Shown here: one piece after another, positions 29,506-37,464 of the stretch
Layout: each line of letters begins with the position of its first letter
Numbering within the stretch: position 1 is the stretch's first letter
Origin: Pseudoalteromonas luteoviolacea
GTDB taxonomy: Bacteria; Pseudomonadota; Gammaproteobacteria; Enterobacterales; Alteromonadaceae
Assembly (NCBI RefSeq): GCF_001696455.1
Contig: NZ_MAUJ01000001.1
Coordinates: forward strand, 1,612,001 to 1,676,000
Direction: 5' to 3'
DNA: 64,000 nucleotides
Notes under the pieces: generated by a model
Database searches by the model: none
What the model was told of the DNA's origin: nothing
What the model saw: the letters and a program-made list of their open reading frames with translations, nothing else
Position numbers and translations under genes: made by a program

Positions 29506-30766
29506 ATATCAACATCACCTAAAAAGTATTGTCATCACACTGTCTCTAAGTGCAGCTGCGATGCAAGTCAACGCTGCTGCCAATCCGGTATCAGCGACTA
29601 TCTTAGAATTTGCAGAAGCCAACACTTTGTTTGTTGCTGACTCGGAATTAGGTCAGATTTTTGCGTATTCGCTGCCCTCGCTCCCCTCAACTAAGACCTC
29701 AGAAAGTTACAACTTAGAAGGCGCTGGAACAAAAATCGCTGCCCTACTGAATGTGGCTCCCGCAGCAGTTAACTACCATGACATTGCTGTTCATCCAACA
29801 ACTAAAGAAGCATTTATTTCCGTTTCATACTTCAGTGGAAAGCAAAAAGCCTCAGCGATTATAAAAGCAAACCAAAATGGTGACTTTACGAGAGTTAATC
29901 TAAATAAATACAAGCATACAGTAAAAACCCTAGCAAAAACGGCCGATGACTCCGTTAAGTTTTGGCGAGATATTCCTGCTACAACGCTAACAATTACCGA
30001 CTTAGACTACGTCGATGGCACGCTTTATGTTTCAAGCCTCTCAACGGGTGAATTTGCATCAACACTTCGAAAGATTAAATACCCCTTTGATGAAGCTGAC
30101 ACCAGCTCAAATATCGAAATTTATCACACTGTGCACAACCAAACAGAAACGAGAGCGCCCATCAGAGCTATGGAAGTGATTAACCTAGATGGCGTTGAGA
30201 CAGTTGTCGCCGCTTATACATGTACGCCACTTGTGACTATTCCAACATCAAGTTTATCCAACGGTGCGCATGTAAAAGGGAAAACCATTGCTGAACTTGG
30301 CTATGGCAATACTCCTCTAGACGTTATCCACTTTACAGCTACAGATCACACTCAAAAACAAGAAGATTTCGTACTAGTAATCAACAAAGAGCGAAGTGCT
30401 GATTTAATTCGCGTTGCCGATTTGACCAAAGCAAATAAGAGCGAAGGGTTATCAACACCTGAAATGTGGGCAAAAGCGGGCGTACCCACTCGACCAGTCC
30501 CCTTATCTGGCGTACTTCAAGCAGCGGATCAAGACGCGCAATTCATTGCAACGTTAAAACGTAATATGACAACAGGCGATATTGATTTGGTCTCATTTAG
30601 AAAAGGTGCATACTTCCGCTTGAATGACTTTATCAGTGAATATAACTTCAAAGATTATCAATATTACCCAGAGCAAGAAATGTTCAGGCACTTTCAGAAC
30701 CTACTCAAAACAGATGCTGGATACCCTGAATTGACGCGTGAACTCGCGAAAGAGGCTAAAAAGTGA
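29498..30766 (+). CDS. secreted protein, beta-propeller-like, unknown function
   Basis: A 422-residue exported protein with a signal peptide ending near VNAAA (about residue 27). The mature part has repeated blade-like segments (TLFVADSELGQIFAY, HDIAVHPTTKEAFISVSYF, ITDLDYVDGTLYVSSLS), which suggest a beta-propeller, although no named family is clear. Its start lies within the end of the reductase gene (8-base overlap), so it is translated in the pirin/reductase operon. The single cysteine in YTCTPL is unpaired. A periplasmic substrate-binding role would fit. Confidence 0.65.
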   Translation: MHKYQHHLKSIVITLSLSAAAMQVNAAANPVSATILEFAEANTLFVADSELGQIFAYSLPSLPSTKTSESYNLEGAGTKIAALLNVAPAAVNYHDIAVHPTTKEAFISVSYFSGKQKASAIIKANQNGDFTRVNLNKYKHTVKTLAKTADDSVKFWRDIPATTLTITDLDYVDGTLYVSSLSTGEFASTLRKIKYPFDEADTSSNIEIYHTVHNQTETRAPIRAMEVINLDGVETVVAAYTCTPLVTIPTSSLSNGAHVKGKTIAELGYGNTPLDVIHFTATDHTQKQEDFVLVINKERSADLIRVADLTKANKSEGLSTPEMWAKAGVPTRPVPLSGVLQAADQDAQFIATLKRNMTTGDIDLVSFRKGAYFRLNDFISEYNFKDYQYYPEQEMFRHFQNLLKTDAGYPELTRELAKEAKK

Positions 30767-31596
30767 TGAATCGTGCACTGCTATTAGGCGCTTTATTGTT
30801 TTTTTCTTCAATATCAAGCGCTACGTTATCTGCGCAATGTAGTGATATACGTATGCAAGTGCACGTGTCAGCAGTCTACCCGACTGCTGACACGCTGCCA
30901 GAAAATCTGCTTCGATTTTATATCTACTTTAATCAAGCCATGCGAACTACAAATACACTCGCGCACATTTATCTCACTGACGAGTCTGGCCAGCGGCTCG
31001 AGGGCGTATTTCTCGAAAACAAGTTTAGCCTTTGGAGCCCAGACAGAACGCGATTAACACTGCTGTTTGACCCTGGCAGAGTAAAAACGGGTTTAGTCGC
31101 ACATAATTCATTAGGACGTGCCCTAGAGGTTGGTAAAACGTATCATCTAGTCGTTGACGCAGGCGCGCTCAATCGCAGCAACTGTGCCGACAAATATATC
31201 AAAACCTTTAAAGTCAGTCAGGCAATTGATAGCAAACCAACTATTTCAAACTGGGTCGTTAATCAACCACTTGCAAATTCAAAAATGCCCTTAACGATTG
31301 ATTTTACTTCATCAATCGATCACACGTCACTGGCTTTTAGAATCCGAGTTAAGAACACACGTGGTGACACCGTTGCGGGTTCAATTGATATCGCGCAGGA
31401 AGAGAAAAGGTGGGTGTTTACACCAAAACAATCTTGGCAACCTGAAGAATCTTACACCTTAGTCATTGATGCAATTCTTGAGGACATTGCAGGGAACAGA
31501 ATAACAGGTCTTTTTGATCAGCCTGAGTTGGTTGAAGGTATCGCGAGCGAAAATATGTATTTTAGTTTACCAATAGCGCTGAATCAGAAACTGTAG
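30766..31596 (+). CDS. secreted Ig-like protein of the pirin operon
   Basis: A 276-residue exported protein with a signal peptide (cleavage near SSATLSA). Two bacterial Ig-like sandwich domains are suggested (about 30-150 and 160-260), each with the LRFYIYFNQAMR and LTIDFTSSIDH kind of opening typical of SbsA-like Ig domains. Two cysteines (AQCSDI, SNCADK) could pair. The ATG at 30766 shares one base with the preceding stop (TGATG), so it is coupled to the propeller-like protein; the two probably work together outside the cytoplasm. Function unknown. Confidence 0.65.
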   Translation: MNRALLLGALLFFSSISSATLSAQCSDIRMQVHVSAVYPTADTLPENLLRFYIYFNQAMRTTNTLAHIYLTDESGQRLEGVFLENKFSLWSPDRTRLTLLFDPGRVKTGLVAHNSLGRALEVGKTYHLVVDAGALNRSNCADKYIKTFKVSQAIDSKPTISNWVVNQPLANSKMPLTIDFTSSIDHTSLAFRIRVKNTRGDTVAGSIDIAQEEKRWVFTPKQSWQPEESYTLVIDAILEDIAGNRITGLFDQPELVEGIASENMYFSLPIALNQKL

Positions 31597-31672
31597 TGTA
31601 TGAAAGTTTCTCCGCTTGAGTAGGCAACTACAACCAAACAACAGGTGAGCAGTTTCCTTGAGCTTACGCAGC

Positions 31673-31703
31673 TGATATCAAGCCCCTATCTAGGGGCATA
31701 TCA
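31673..31703. terminator. hairpin between convergent genes
   Basis: GCCCCTA / TAGGGGC with a 2-base loop, extended by an outer TGATAT / ATATCA stem. It lies between the plus-strand Ig-like gene and the minus-strand foldase-like gene. There is no long T tail, so termination strength is uncertain. Confidence 0.6.
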
Positions 31704-32630
31704 TTCGTTAAAAAATGCCTTTCTAAAGGCTTTAATTTCCGCTGTATAATGACTTTGCCATTGCTGTTCAGATAAATGTGAAAGCGCTGTTCTTCTGTCC
31801 ATTCGTAACTTTGCTTTCTTTTTATTTAACGCATGATGATAACTTTTCACAGCCTTTTGTTGCTCGACGACCTGATTCTGTCGAGCTAAAATCGCGTTTG
31901 CCTTAAGTGGACTAAAATAATGCTGCGCTAGCTGGCTTTTTAACTGTGATAATTCGCTGGGGTCCATGTTTGCGCCTAGCAACTCTATCGCGATACTGTA
32001 CTGTTCGTTTTTACTCGCTGGCACTTTGCCTTGCTGACCAAGGGTGGTTAGCTGCGCAAGAAATTCACTTTGTTCTAGTTTATTGCCCATTGCCGTTAAT
32101 TCTGCCAACGTCGCTCTAGCATCGTAAAAAGAGAAGGCCTCATGAAATAACTCAGCGGCACTATCACCCCAGACTTGCGTGTAGATATTTTTGATTCTCT
32201 CAACTTTTTCCACAGTACTGGTGTTAAAACCTTCACTCTCTGTTAATTGGTTAAATTCCCTCTGTTTGGCTGGGTATTCAGCAATCAATTGGTATTTACT
32301 GAAACTCAGTTGATTTTGTAATTCCATTAATAAATCATCACATTCAGATCTCAGCGAGCAAGATTGCCAAAAAGATTCAATGAAGGGCTTTAGCTCCTCA
32401 ATATCAGCATCAGCGAGTTTTTTAATCAACGCTCTTACTCGCTCGCCATCATATATTGGCTCAAATTGTTCCGTTCTATCTTGGTTATGATGGCGCGCCT
32501 CATGTTGCTCTTTTACTGGCGATTGTACGTGGGTTACATGCTCAACGGACGCTGAATCTGCGTAGTTAAAAACAACCAAAAAGGCGATTACCAATACTGA
32601 AAAAATAAAACAAAGAAGACTTTTTTTCAC
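31701..32630 (-). CDS. lipase secretion chaperone-like membrane protein
   Basis: A 309-residue protein anchored by one N-terminal membrane helix (about 5-23), with a periplasmic, strongly helical, charged body. The block IYTQVWGDSAAELFHEAFSF followed by YDARATLAELTAMGNKLEQS is like the lipase modulator (LifO/Lif) family, whose members fold secreted lipases in the periplasm. The usual R-x-x-F-D-Y motif near the N-terminal domain is not visible, so it is a divergent or trimmed member. It follows the sphingomyelinase gene by 84 bases on the same strand, which suggests it is a folding helper for that enzyme (inference). Confidence 0.6.
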   Translation of the reverse strand: MKKSLLCFIFSVLVIAFLVVFNYADSASVEHVTHVQSPVKEQHEARHHNQDRTEQFEPIYDGERVRALIKKLADADIEELKPFIESFWQSCSLRSECDDLLMELQNQLSFSKYQLIAEYPAKQREFNQLTESEGFNTSTVEKVERIKNIYTQVWGDSAAELFHEAFSFYDARATLAELTAMGNKLEQSEFLAQLTTLGQQGKVPASKNEQYSIAIELLGANMDPSELSQLKSQLAQHYFSPLKANAILARQNQVVEQQKAVKSYHHALNKKKAKLRMDRRTALSHLSEQQWQSHYTAEIKAFRKAFFNE

Positions 32631-32714
32631 ACAAAACCTCTACTGCGCAGTTGCGAGTTAATCACAGAGAGTGAGCTTGATAAATTAACATCCGCTCACT
32701 CTATTAATCGTAGA

Positions 32715-34031
32715 TTACTTAATCACCGCTTTTACGGGAAAATGGTCAGATAAATCCCAATGCTCCCAAATACTCTGATGCGTGCTACGAGGCACTTTAA
32801 CCTCATTCGTGTTATTACTCACAGCCTTGTACTCATCACTTACAACGATATAGTCCAAGTACTCAACTGTTTCTCCGGCTTTTTTTGCAAATGCGTTAAC
32901 TCGAGGATCAAACGTCGAGCTTGTGTAACCTGTATATTGTGGCGCAGACGCTGCCAAGTTAGTCAGCATATTTGCGTAATCCCCCGGAAACTTAAGCTTA
33001 TTAACGTTAAAATCACCACCGTAAACAACCGTTTCATTTTGTGGAATATTTAAGCTAATTGCCAAGTTGCGTATTTGTTTAAATTGCTGCTGTCGGTGCT
33101 GTCTTGCAGTGTCTGTATCACTGGAAGCGGTGTGCGTGGCAAATAGATGATAGGCTTCGCCATTTTTTATTATTTCAGCATAATTCACCCCTTTGTCAGC
33201 AAAGCAATCTGTACTAGAACAATCCGGAAACACATACTGAGCCTGATTGACGATTGGGTATCGACTAACGATGATCACACCGCCATCATATATATTGACC
33301 CCAGGCTTATCTAACATTCTAGTTTGATAAGGATATTCAGCCGAAATTTGCTGTAAAAATTCCTCGCGTTGAGCGTGAAAGACCTCTTGCAATAATAATG
33401 CGTCGTACCCTTTCAAATACTCTGGTAACAGCGCCATACGATCTGAGATATGAGAGGCAATAACAGGCAGCGCCCATATATTGTATGACATGACTTTAAG
33501 CTGTTCCGGCGCTGGTTCCGACGCTTCGTCTAACTGATTAGGTGTAATTGTGTAGTAAAAATCATCGTATCTCGCTGTAGACTTGGCTTTAAACGCCACC
33601 TCAACGGGATGCGACGATATATCCATGTTTGACTGGTAACGGTGTATATTTCTATCGCTAAACTTCGCAGAACTAAAGCCCTGTCCATGAGCACTATGGG
33701 TGATGGTCGATCCATACCACGTGCCTTTCATATTTTGTTGTAAGTTAACAACTTCCCCTGATTGGGTGGTCACTTTCGTTTTAAACTGATAGGTATGCCC
33801 TGACTTAGCGCCATAATAACGATTAAAGCTTAAAACCATTTTACTTTCATAGGGCTGTAACTGCGTGACATGCTGAGACCACTCATCGCCATACTCCATT
33901 AAATCTGAGCCGGTGTGCTCAACTGAAATATTTAAAATTTGATCGCTATTGTTGGTTAAATAGATATCACTATCTGCAAGCACTGATGAAGAAACCATCG
34001 CTGCAGCCAAGCTTAGTAATTGAAGTTTCAT
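32715..34031 (-). CDS. secreted sphingomyelinase C-like phosphodiesterase
   Basis: A 438-residue exported enzyme of the endonuclease/exonuclease/phosphatase superfamily, neutral sphingomyelinase group. Signal peptide 1-19, a beta-rich N-terminal domain (20-175), then the catalytic domain with MSYNIWALP, the metal ligand in LLLQEVFHA, HLFATHT, YGGDFNV and the closing DLSDHFPV. All expected active-site blocks are present. It should cleave sphingomyelin or related phospholipids into ceramide-like products, acting as a haemolysin or nutrient-gathering enzyme. The foldase-like gene behind it is probably co-transcribed. Confidence 0.88.
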   Translation of the reverse strand: MKLQLLSLAAAMVSSSVLADSDIYLTNNSDQILNISVEHTGSDLMEYGDEWSQHVTQLQPYESKMVLSFNRYYGAKSGHTYQFKTKVTTQSGEVVNLQQNMKGTWYGSTITHSAHGQGFSSAKFSDRNIHRYQSNMDISSHPVEVAFKAKSTARYDDFYYTITPNQLDEASEPAPEQLKVMSYNIWALPVIASHISDRMALLPEYLKGYDALLLQEVFHAQREEFLQQISAEYPYQTRMLDKPGVNIYDGGVIIVSRYPIVNQAQYVFPDCSSTDCFADKGVNYAEIIKNGEAYHLFATHTASSDTDTARQHRQQQFKQIRNLAISLNIPQNETVVYGGDFNVNKLKFPGDYANMLTNLAASAPQYTGYTSSTFDPRVNAFAKKAGETVEYLDYIVVSDEYKAVSNNTNEVKVPRSTHQSIWEHWDLSDHFPVKAVIK

Positions 34032-34428
34032 AATTTTTCTTGTTGGTGATTAAAGTTGCGAGAGATTATTAGGAATATATGTTACTTTTTTATGTCTTTT
34101 AGATGAATTAGTCTAGACCAGATTAACCAGAAGTTTTTGTCGGATATGAATGCCCAAGCCCTTCACAAAGTCTTGCTAATTCATGTCCTCAGTCTACCAC
34201 CTACAACAGTTCAGCTTGCCCCACAGTTGTAACCTGCCATAAAACCGGCACCACTATGTAAGTCACTAATATATAAATAAACACTACTAAAATAATTATT
34301 TATAAAAACAGTAGTGAAAACGTCTAAATGCATATCACATATTTTACAAATGGGTTATTTGCTTAAGTTTTAAACCTTTTCTTTATACATTCCGACTAAT
34401 AGGGGAACCCAAAAAAGGAGCATAATCG
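34032..34428. other. divergent promoter region
   Basis: About 400 bases between the sphingomyelinase and the esterase genes, AT-rich from 34255 to 34400. It holds both promoters, and AAAAGGAGCATAATCGATG is the ribosome-binding site of the esterase. No other structure was recognised. Confidence 0.4.
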
Positions 34429-36351
34429 ATGTATAAAATCTTAATGTTACTAACTGTATTTTTGGCTTTTTCAACTAGCCTTTTGGCAAACACGCTTCCA
34501 GTCATTACAAGTAAGCCAGTGATTGATGGACACCTAGATAAATCCCTTCAACCTATAAATCTAAATACATTCTCAAAGATCTATACATTTAATAATGAGT
34601 TTACTGAACAAAATATCAGTGCAAATTACCTCTTGGCTCTTCATCAACAAGGACTTTATGTTTTTATTCAAACTGATGCCGATAGGGTCCGTTTTCACAA
34701 ACGTGGATACCTCTATGGTGATGGCTTCAAGCTGCTCATTGGTAAGGTCACACCATTTGGCATGAGCAAGGAATATCTAGAATTCGCCTTTTCCCCTACA
34801 AACTTAAAGGAAGATAAAGAGTTCGAAAGCTATGTTTCATCTTACAATGGCAATAATCAACACCGTGTGATTTCTAACCAAGTGACGCTAACTGCCAGTC
34901 AACTTAAAAACGGGACAGGGTTTGAAACTTTTATTCCTTGGCAATTTCTCCACCCCTACCACCCCGCTTCCCACAAAAATTTAGGTATAAATTTGTACTT
35001 TGCAAAAGGAATGGAAAACAAATCGGGTCAACATGTGACCAAAGGCTTTGCTATCAAGGCTGATGAAGGGCTGTGGGATGAATCAATTGAGCATAGAAAT
35101 TTGAAAGCGTTTAATTTCGAACGCGGAGCAATTTTCTCGGAGGTTTTTGATGGTAGCTTTTACTTTGAGAACAACGCCGTTATTCAAGGTCAGCCATTAA
35201 GCGGAACCATTCAATCTACTACAACAAAAAATCACAAGAAAACATTCGAAATATCAGATGATAACTATGAGGTTATAAGTACTTTCGCAGACATTCCGGT
35301 AAATAGTGGTAACTTCACGTTGGCCACGACGTCATTGCCAATAGGTACTTATAAAGTGACGCTTCAAAGTACAGAAATTCACCATACGCAAAGAGTAACT
35401 ATATTACCTGAAATTAAAATTCAATCACTTGTGGATGAGTTGGCGCATTTAAACTTAAGAGCAAGCGAAGAAGCAACATTGGCATTCAAGATAAATGAGC
35501 TACGTAGTCGAATTATTAGCTTAAAATCATATGAAACCGCTGAATCAATTGAAAAAGATTACTCTGAAATAAAGATCTTACTCAAGAAACGAGCACATGG
35601 TGAGCAATTTAATACTGTACCCAATAAAACCTATCGCAGAGCATTTTATTCATTGCTAGATGGTCAAATACAGCCTTACTCTATTCGATTACCAAAAGGG
35701 TACAACCCCAACATCAAGTACCCCTTGTTAGTCTTTTTACATGGTAGTGGCCAAGATGAGCAACACCTATTACAACGAGAGAGAAGTAATGGTAAATTTA
35801 TCGAAATTGCGCCATTGGGCAGAGATATATACAACGCCTATGCATACCAACATTCCAATATCGACATAGAAGAAGCCATACAGGATGCACTTAAGCATTA
35901 TTCTATAGACGAGAATAATATGATCATTGGTGGATTTTCGATGGGTGGTTATGGTGCACTAAAGGTCTTCTATGAAAACCCTCACAGATATAAGGCCGTA
36001 GCAGTTTTTGCTGGTCACCCAAATTTAGCCAATCAATGGCTAGATAACGGCCACTTTCCTAATTTTGAAAAGTTAAAATATTTGAACATTTTCAAAGATA
36101 TACCAATTTTCATTTACCATGGTACAAAAGACCCGGCTTTGGAATTCAAATTAATAAAAAAGCTTGCTGAAGACCTAAACAAAACAGGAGCTTTAGTAAC
36201 AACTTCGTTTATACCTAATCGAGGTCATATTTATCAAGACGCTAATACTCATAAACTTTATGGACAGTGGCTAGACAATATCATAAAGCAACAACACAAA
36301 ATTGAGACAACACCCAAAGTTACACTTGAACGCCTTAAGGAAAGGGAGTAA
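34429..36351 (+). CDS. secreted esterase with N-terminal CBM9-like domain
   Basis: A 640-residue exported protein. Signal peptide 1-20 (ending SLLA). Residues about 25-215 resemble a carbohydrate-binding module of family 9/DOMON type (KPVIDGHLDKSL, YLLALHQQGLYVFIQTD, GDGFKLLIG). A linker with a short helical region follows. From about 400 there is an alpha/beta hydrolase like feruloyl esterase/PHB depolymerase, with LLVFLHGSGQDEQ, nucleophile GGFSMGGYG (Ser504), acid in YHGTKDPAL (Asp568) and RGHIYQD (His600). It probably removes ester groups from polysaccharides to which the CBM binds. Single gene. Confidence 0.85.
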   Translation: MYKILMLLTVFLAFSTSLLANTLPVITSKPVIDGHLDKSLQPINLNTFSKIYTFNNEFTEQNISANYLLALHQQGLYVFIQTDADRVRFHKRGYLYGDGFKLLIGKVTPFGMSKEYLEFAFSPTNLKEDKEFESYVSSYNGNNQHRVISNQVTLTASQLKNGTGFETFIPWQFLHPYHPASHKNLGINLYFAKGMENKSGQHVTKGFAIKADEGLWDESIEHRNLKAFNFERGAIFSEVFDGSFYFENNAVIQGQPLSGTIQSTTTKNHKKTFEISDDNYEVISTFADIPVNSGNFTLATTSLPIGTYKVTLQSTEIHHTQRVTILPEIKIQSLVDELAHLNLRASEEATLAFKINELRSRIISLKSYETAESIEKDYSEIKILLKKRAHGEQFNTVPNKTYRRAFYSLLDGQIQPYSIRLPKGYNPNIKYPLLVFLHGSGQDEQHLLQRERSNGKFIEIAPLGRDIYNAYAYQHSNIDIEEAIQDALKHYSIDENNMIIGGFSMGGYGALKVFYENPHRYKAVAVFAGHPNLANQWLDNGHFPNFEKLKYLNIFKDIPIFIYHGTKDPALEFKLIKKLAEDLNKTGALVTTSFIPNRGHIYQDANTHKLYGQWLDNIIKQQHKIETTPKVTLERLKERE

Positions 36352-36518
36352 TAGTTTAACGCCTTTTATTGATAGTCCTATATGTCCAGCTAAACTTAGG
36401 ACATCATCGCAAAGTGTATGCTCACTAAAACACGCATGTTTTTGAAAGAATGCGCTTTCTACCAGTTGGGCGAATTATGAACTGCGAACGATACGGACTC
36501 GAAAGCTAAGGAGGCTTA

Positions 36519-36932
36519 ATGACAGAAAATAAACCCGATGAACGACACGCTCACGTCAAACAGCTACTTAGCAAAATGGACCCTGATGTCGCCGCCAGCT
36601 TTAGTTACAAACAACGAAAAGCACTGCAAAAAGTCATTAATACGCGAGATTGGAACAGTCACAAAATAGACTTTAGGCCAACGTTAGCTTTACCATTTTT
36701 GCCTTGGAGCTTTTATTTTGTATTCCTCGGAGGGGTGAACAAACGTAGTTTGAGCTCAGCAGAGCGTGTTACTGCGGCCATCGCATTTTTAACTACCTTA
36801 CTCATTGTCGGCTTTATTTTGCTTGGTATTGTATTTGTTGTGCTCTATTTATTTAAGTCTTGGTTGGGTATTGATTTTTTCCCAGATGAATCACTGGGAA
36901 TTTGGGATCAATTTAAAGACCTGTTTCGGTAG
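36519..36932 (+). CDS. small membrane protein, unknown function
   Basis: A 137-residue protein with a charged cytoplasmic start (MDPDVAASFSYKQRKALQK) and two or three membrane helices, one around PFLPWSFYFVFLGG and a long one around FLTTLLIVGFILLGIVFVVL. The start is supported by AAGGAGGC seven bases upstream. No family recognised; it looks like a conserved marine-bacterial membrane protein. It stands alone after the esterase. Confidence 0.65.
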   Translation: MTENKPDERHAHVKQLLSKMDPDVAASFSYKQRKALQKVINTRDWNSHKIDFRPTLALPFLPWSFYFVFLGGVNKRSLSSAERVTAAIAFLTTLLIVGFILLGIVFVVLYLFKSWLGIDFFPDESLGIWDQFKDLFR

Positions 36933-37464
36933 TAAGGTTTATAACCAGTATTAAAGTAGCATGCTAAAAACATTTTTATGTGCATCTATCGCAACTTTAC
37001 CTTTGCAAGGCGGCCTACATCAGTTTGAGGAGTATCGCTGTTTGACGAGGCAAAGGAATAGACACTTTTATAGGCATGAATACGGTACATCGAAGTCGAA
37101 AAAAGACCTTAAACACCCATTTCTAATTCTGTAAGCTCAGCTTTTCAAAAAGCGAAAAGAGAGTAAGAAAAAGACACTTCAAATTAAAATGGTTTACCCA
37201 CACTCAACCTGGTCAAAAATAACACAACGCAAATTTTATAATTGCCTCCCTTATCTATTTCCTTGACCTGACTGGCTAGTATAAGCCAGATTATTTAACC
37301 TAAAAAAACCTTAAAACATCAAAGACATTATATTAAATTGTTAATTTATTATGCGTTAATTAATATAATAATCAATTTTCAATAAATAGTATTTTTGTTT
37401 CATTCCTGCACAAAAGTCAGAGTGTTAAAATCACACTATATCCAATAACACAGAAGTCAATATA
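36933..37464. other. 532-base gap, AT-rich promoter side
   Basis: A short plus-strand open frame (36961-37134, starting MLKTFLCASIATLPLQGG) has no ribosome-binding site and its second half looks random, so I leave it out. From 37290 the DNA is very AT-rich and probably holds the promoter of the collagen-like gene. Confidence 0.4.

Noticed and set aside
36440..36480. tRNA-like look on the minus strand (CCCAACTGGTAGAAAGCGC)
   Set aside because: No matching acceptor, anticodon or T arm could be folded, so it is not a tRNA and hardly a relic.
36961..37134. Plus-strand 57-residue frame with a signal-like start
   Set aside because: No ribosome-binding site and a basic, random-looking second half.
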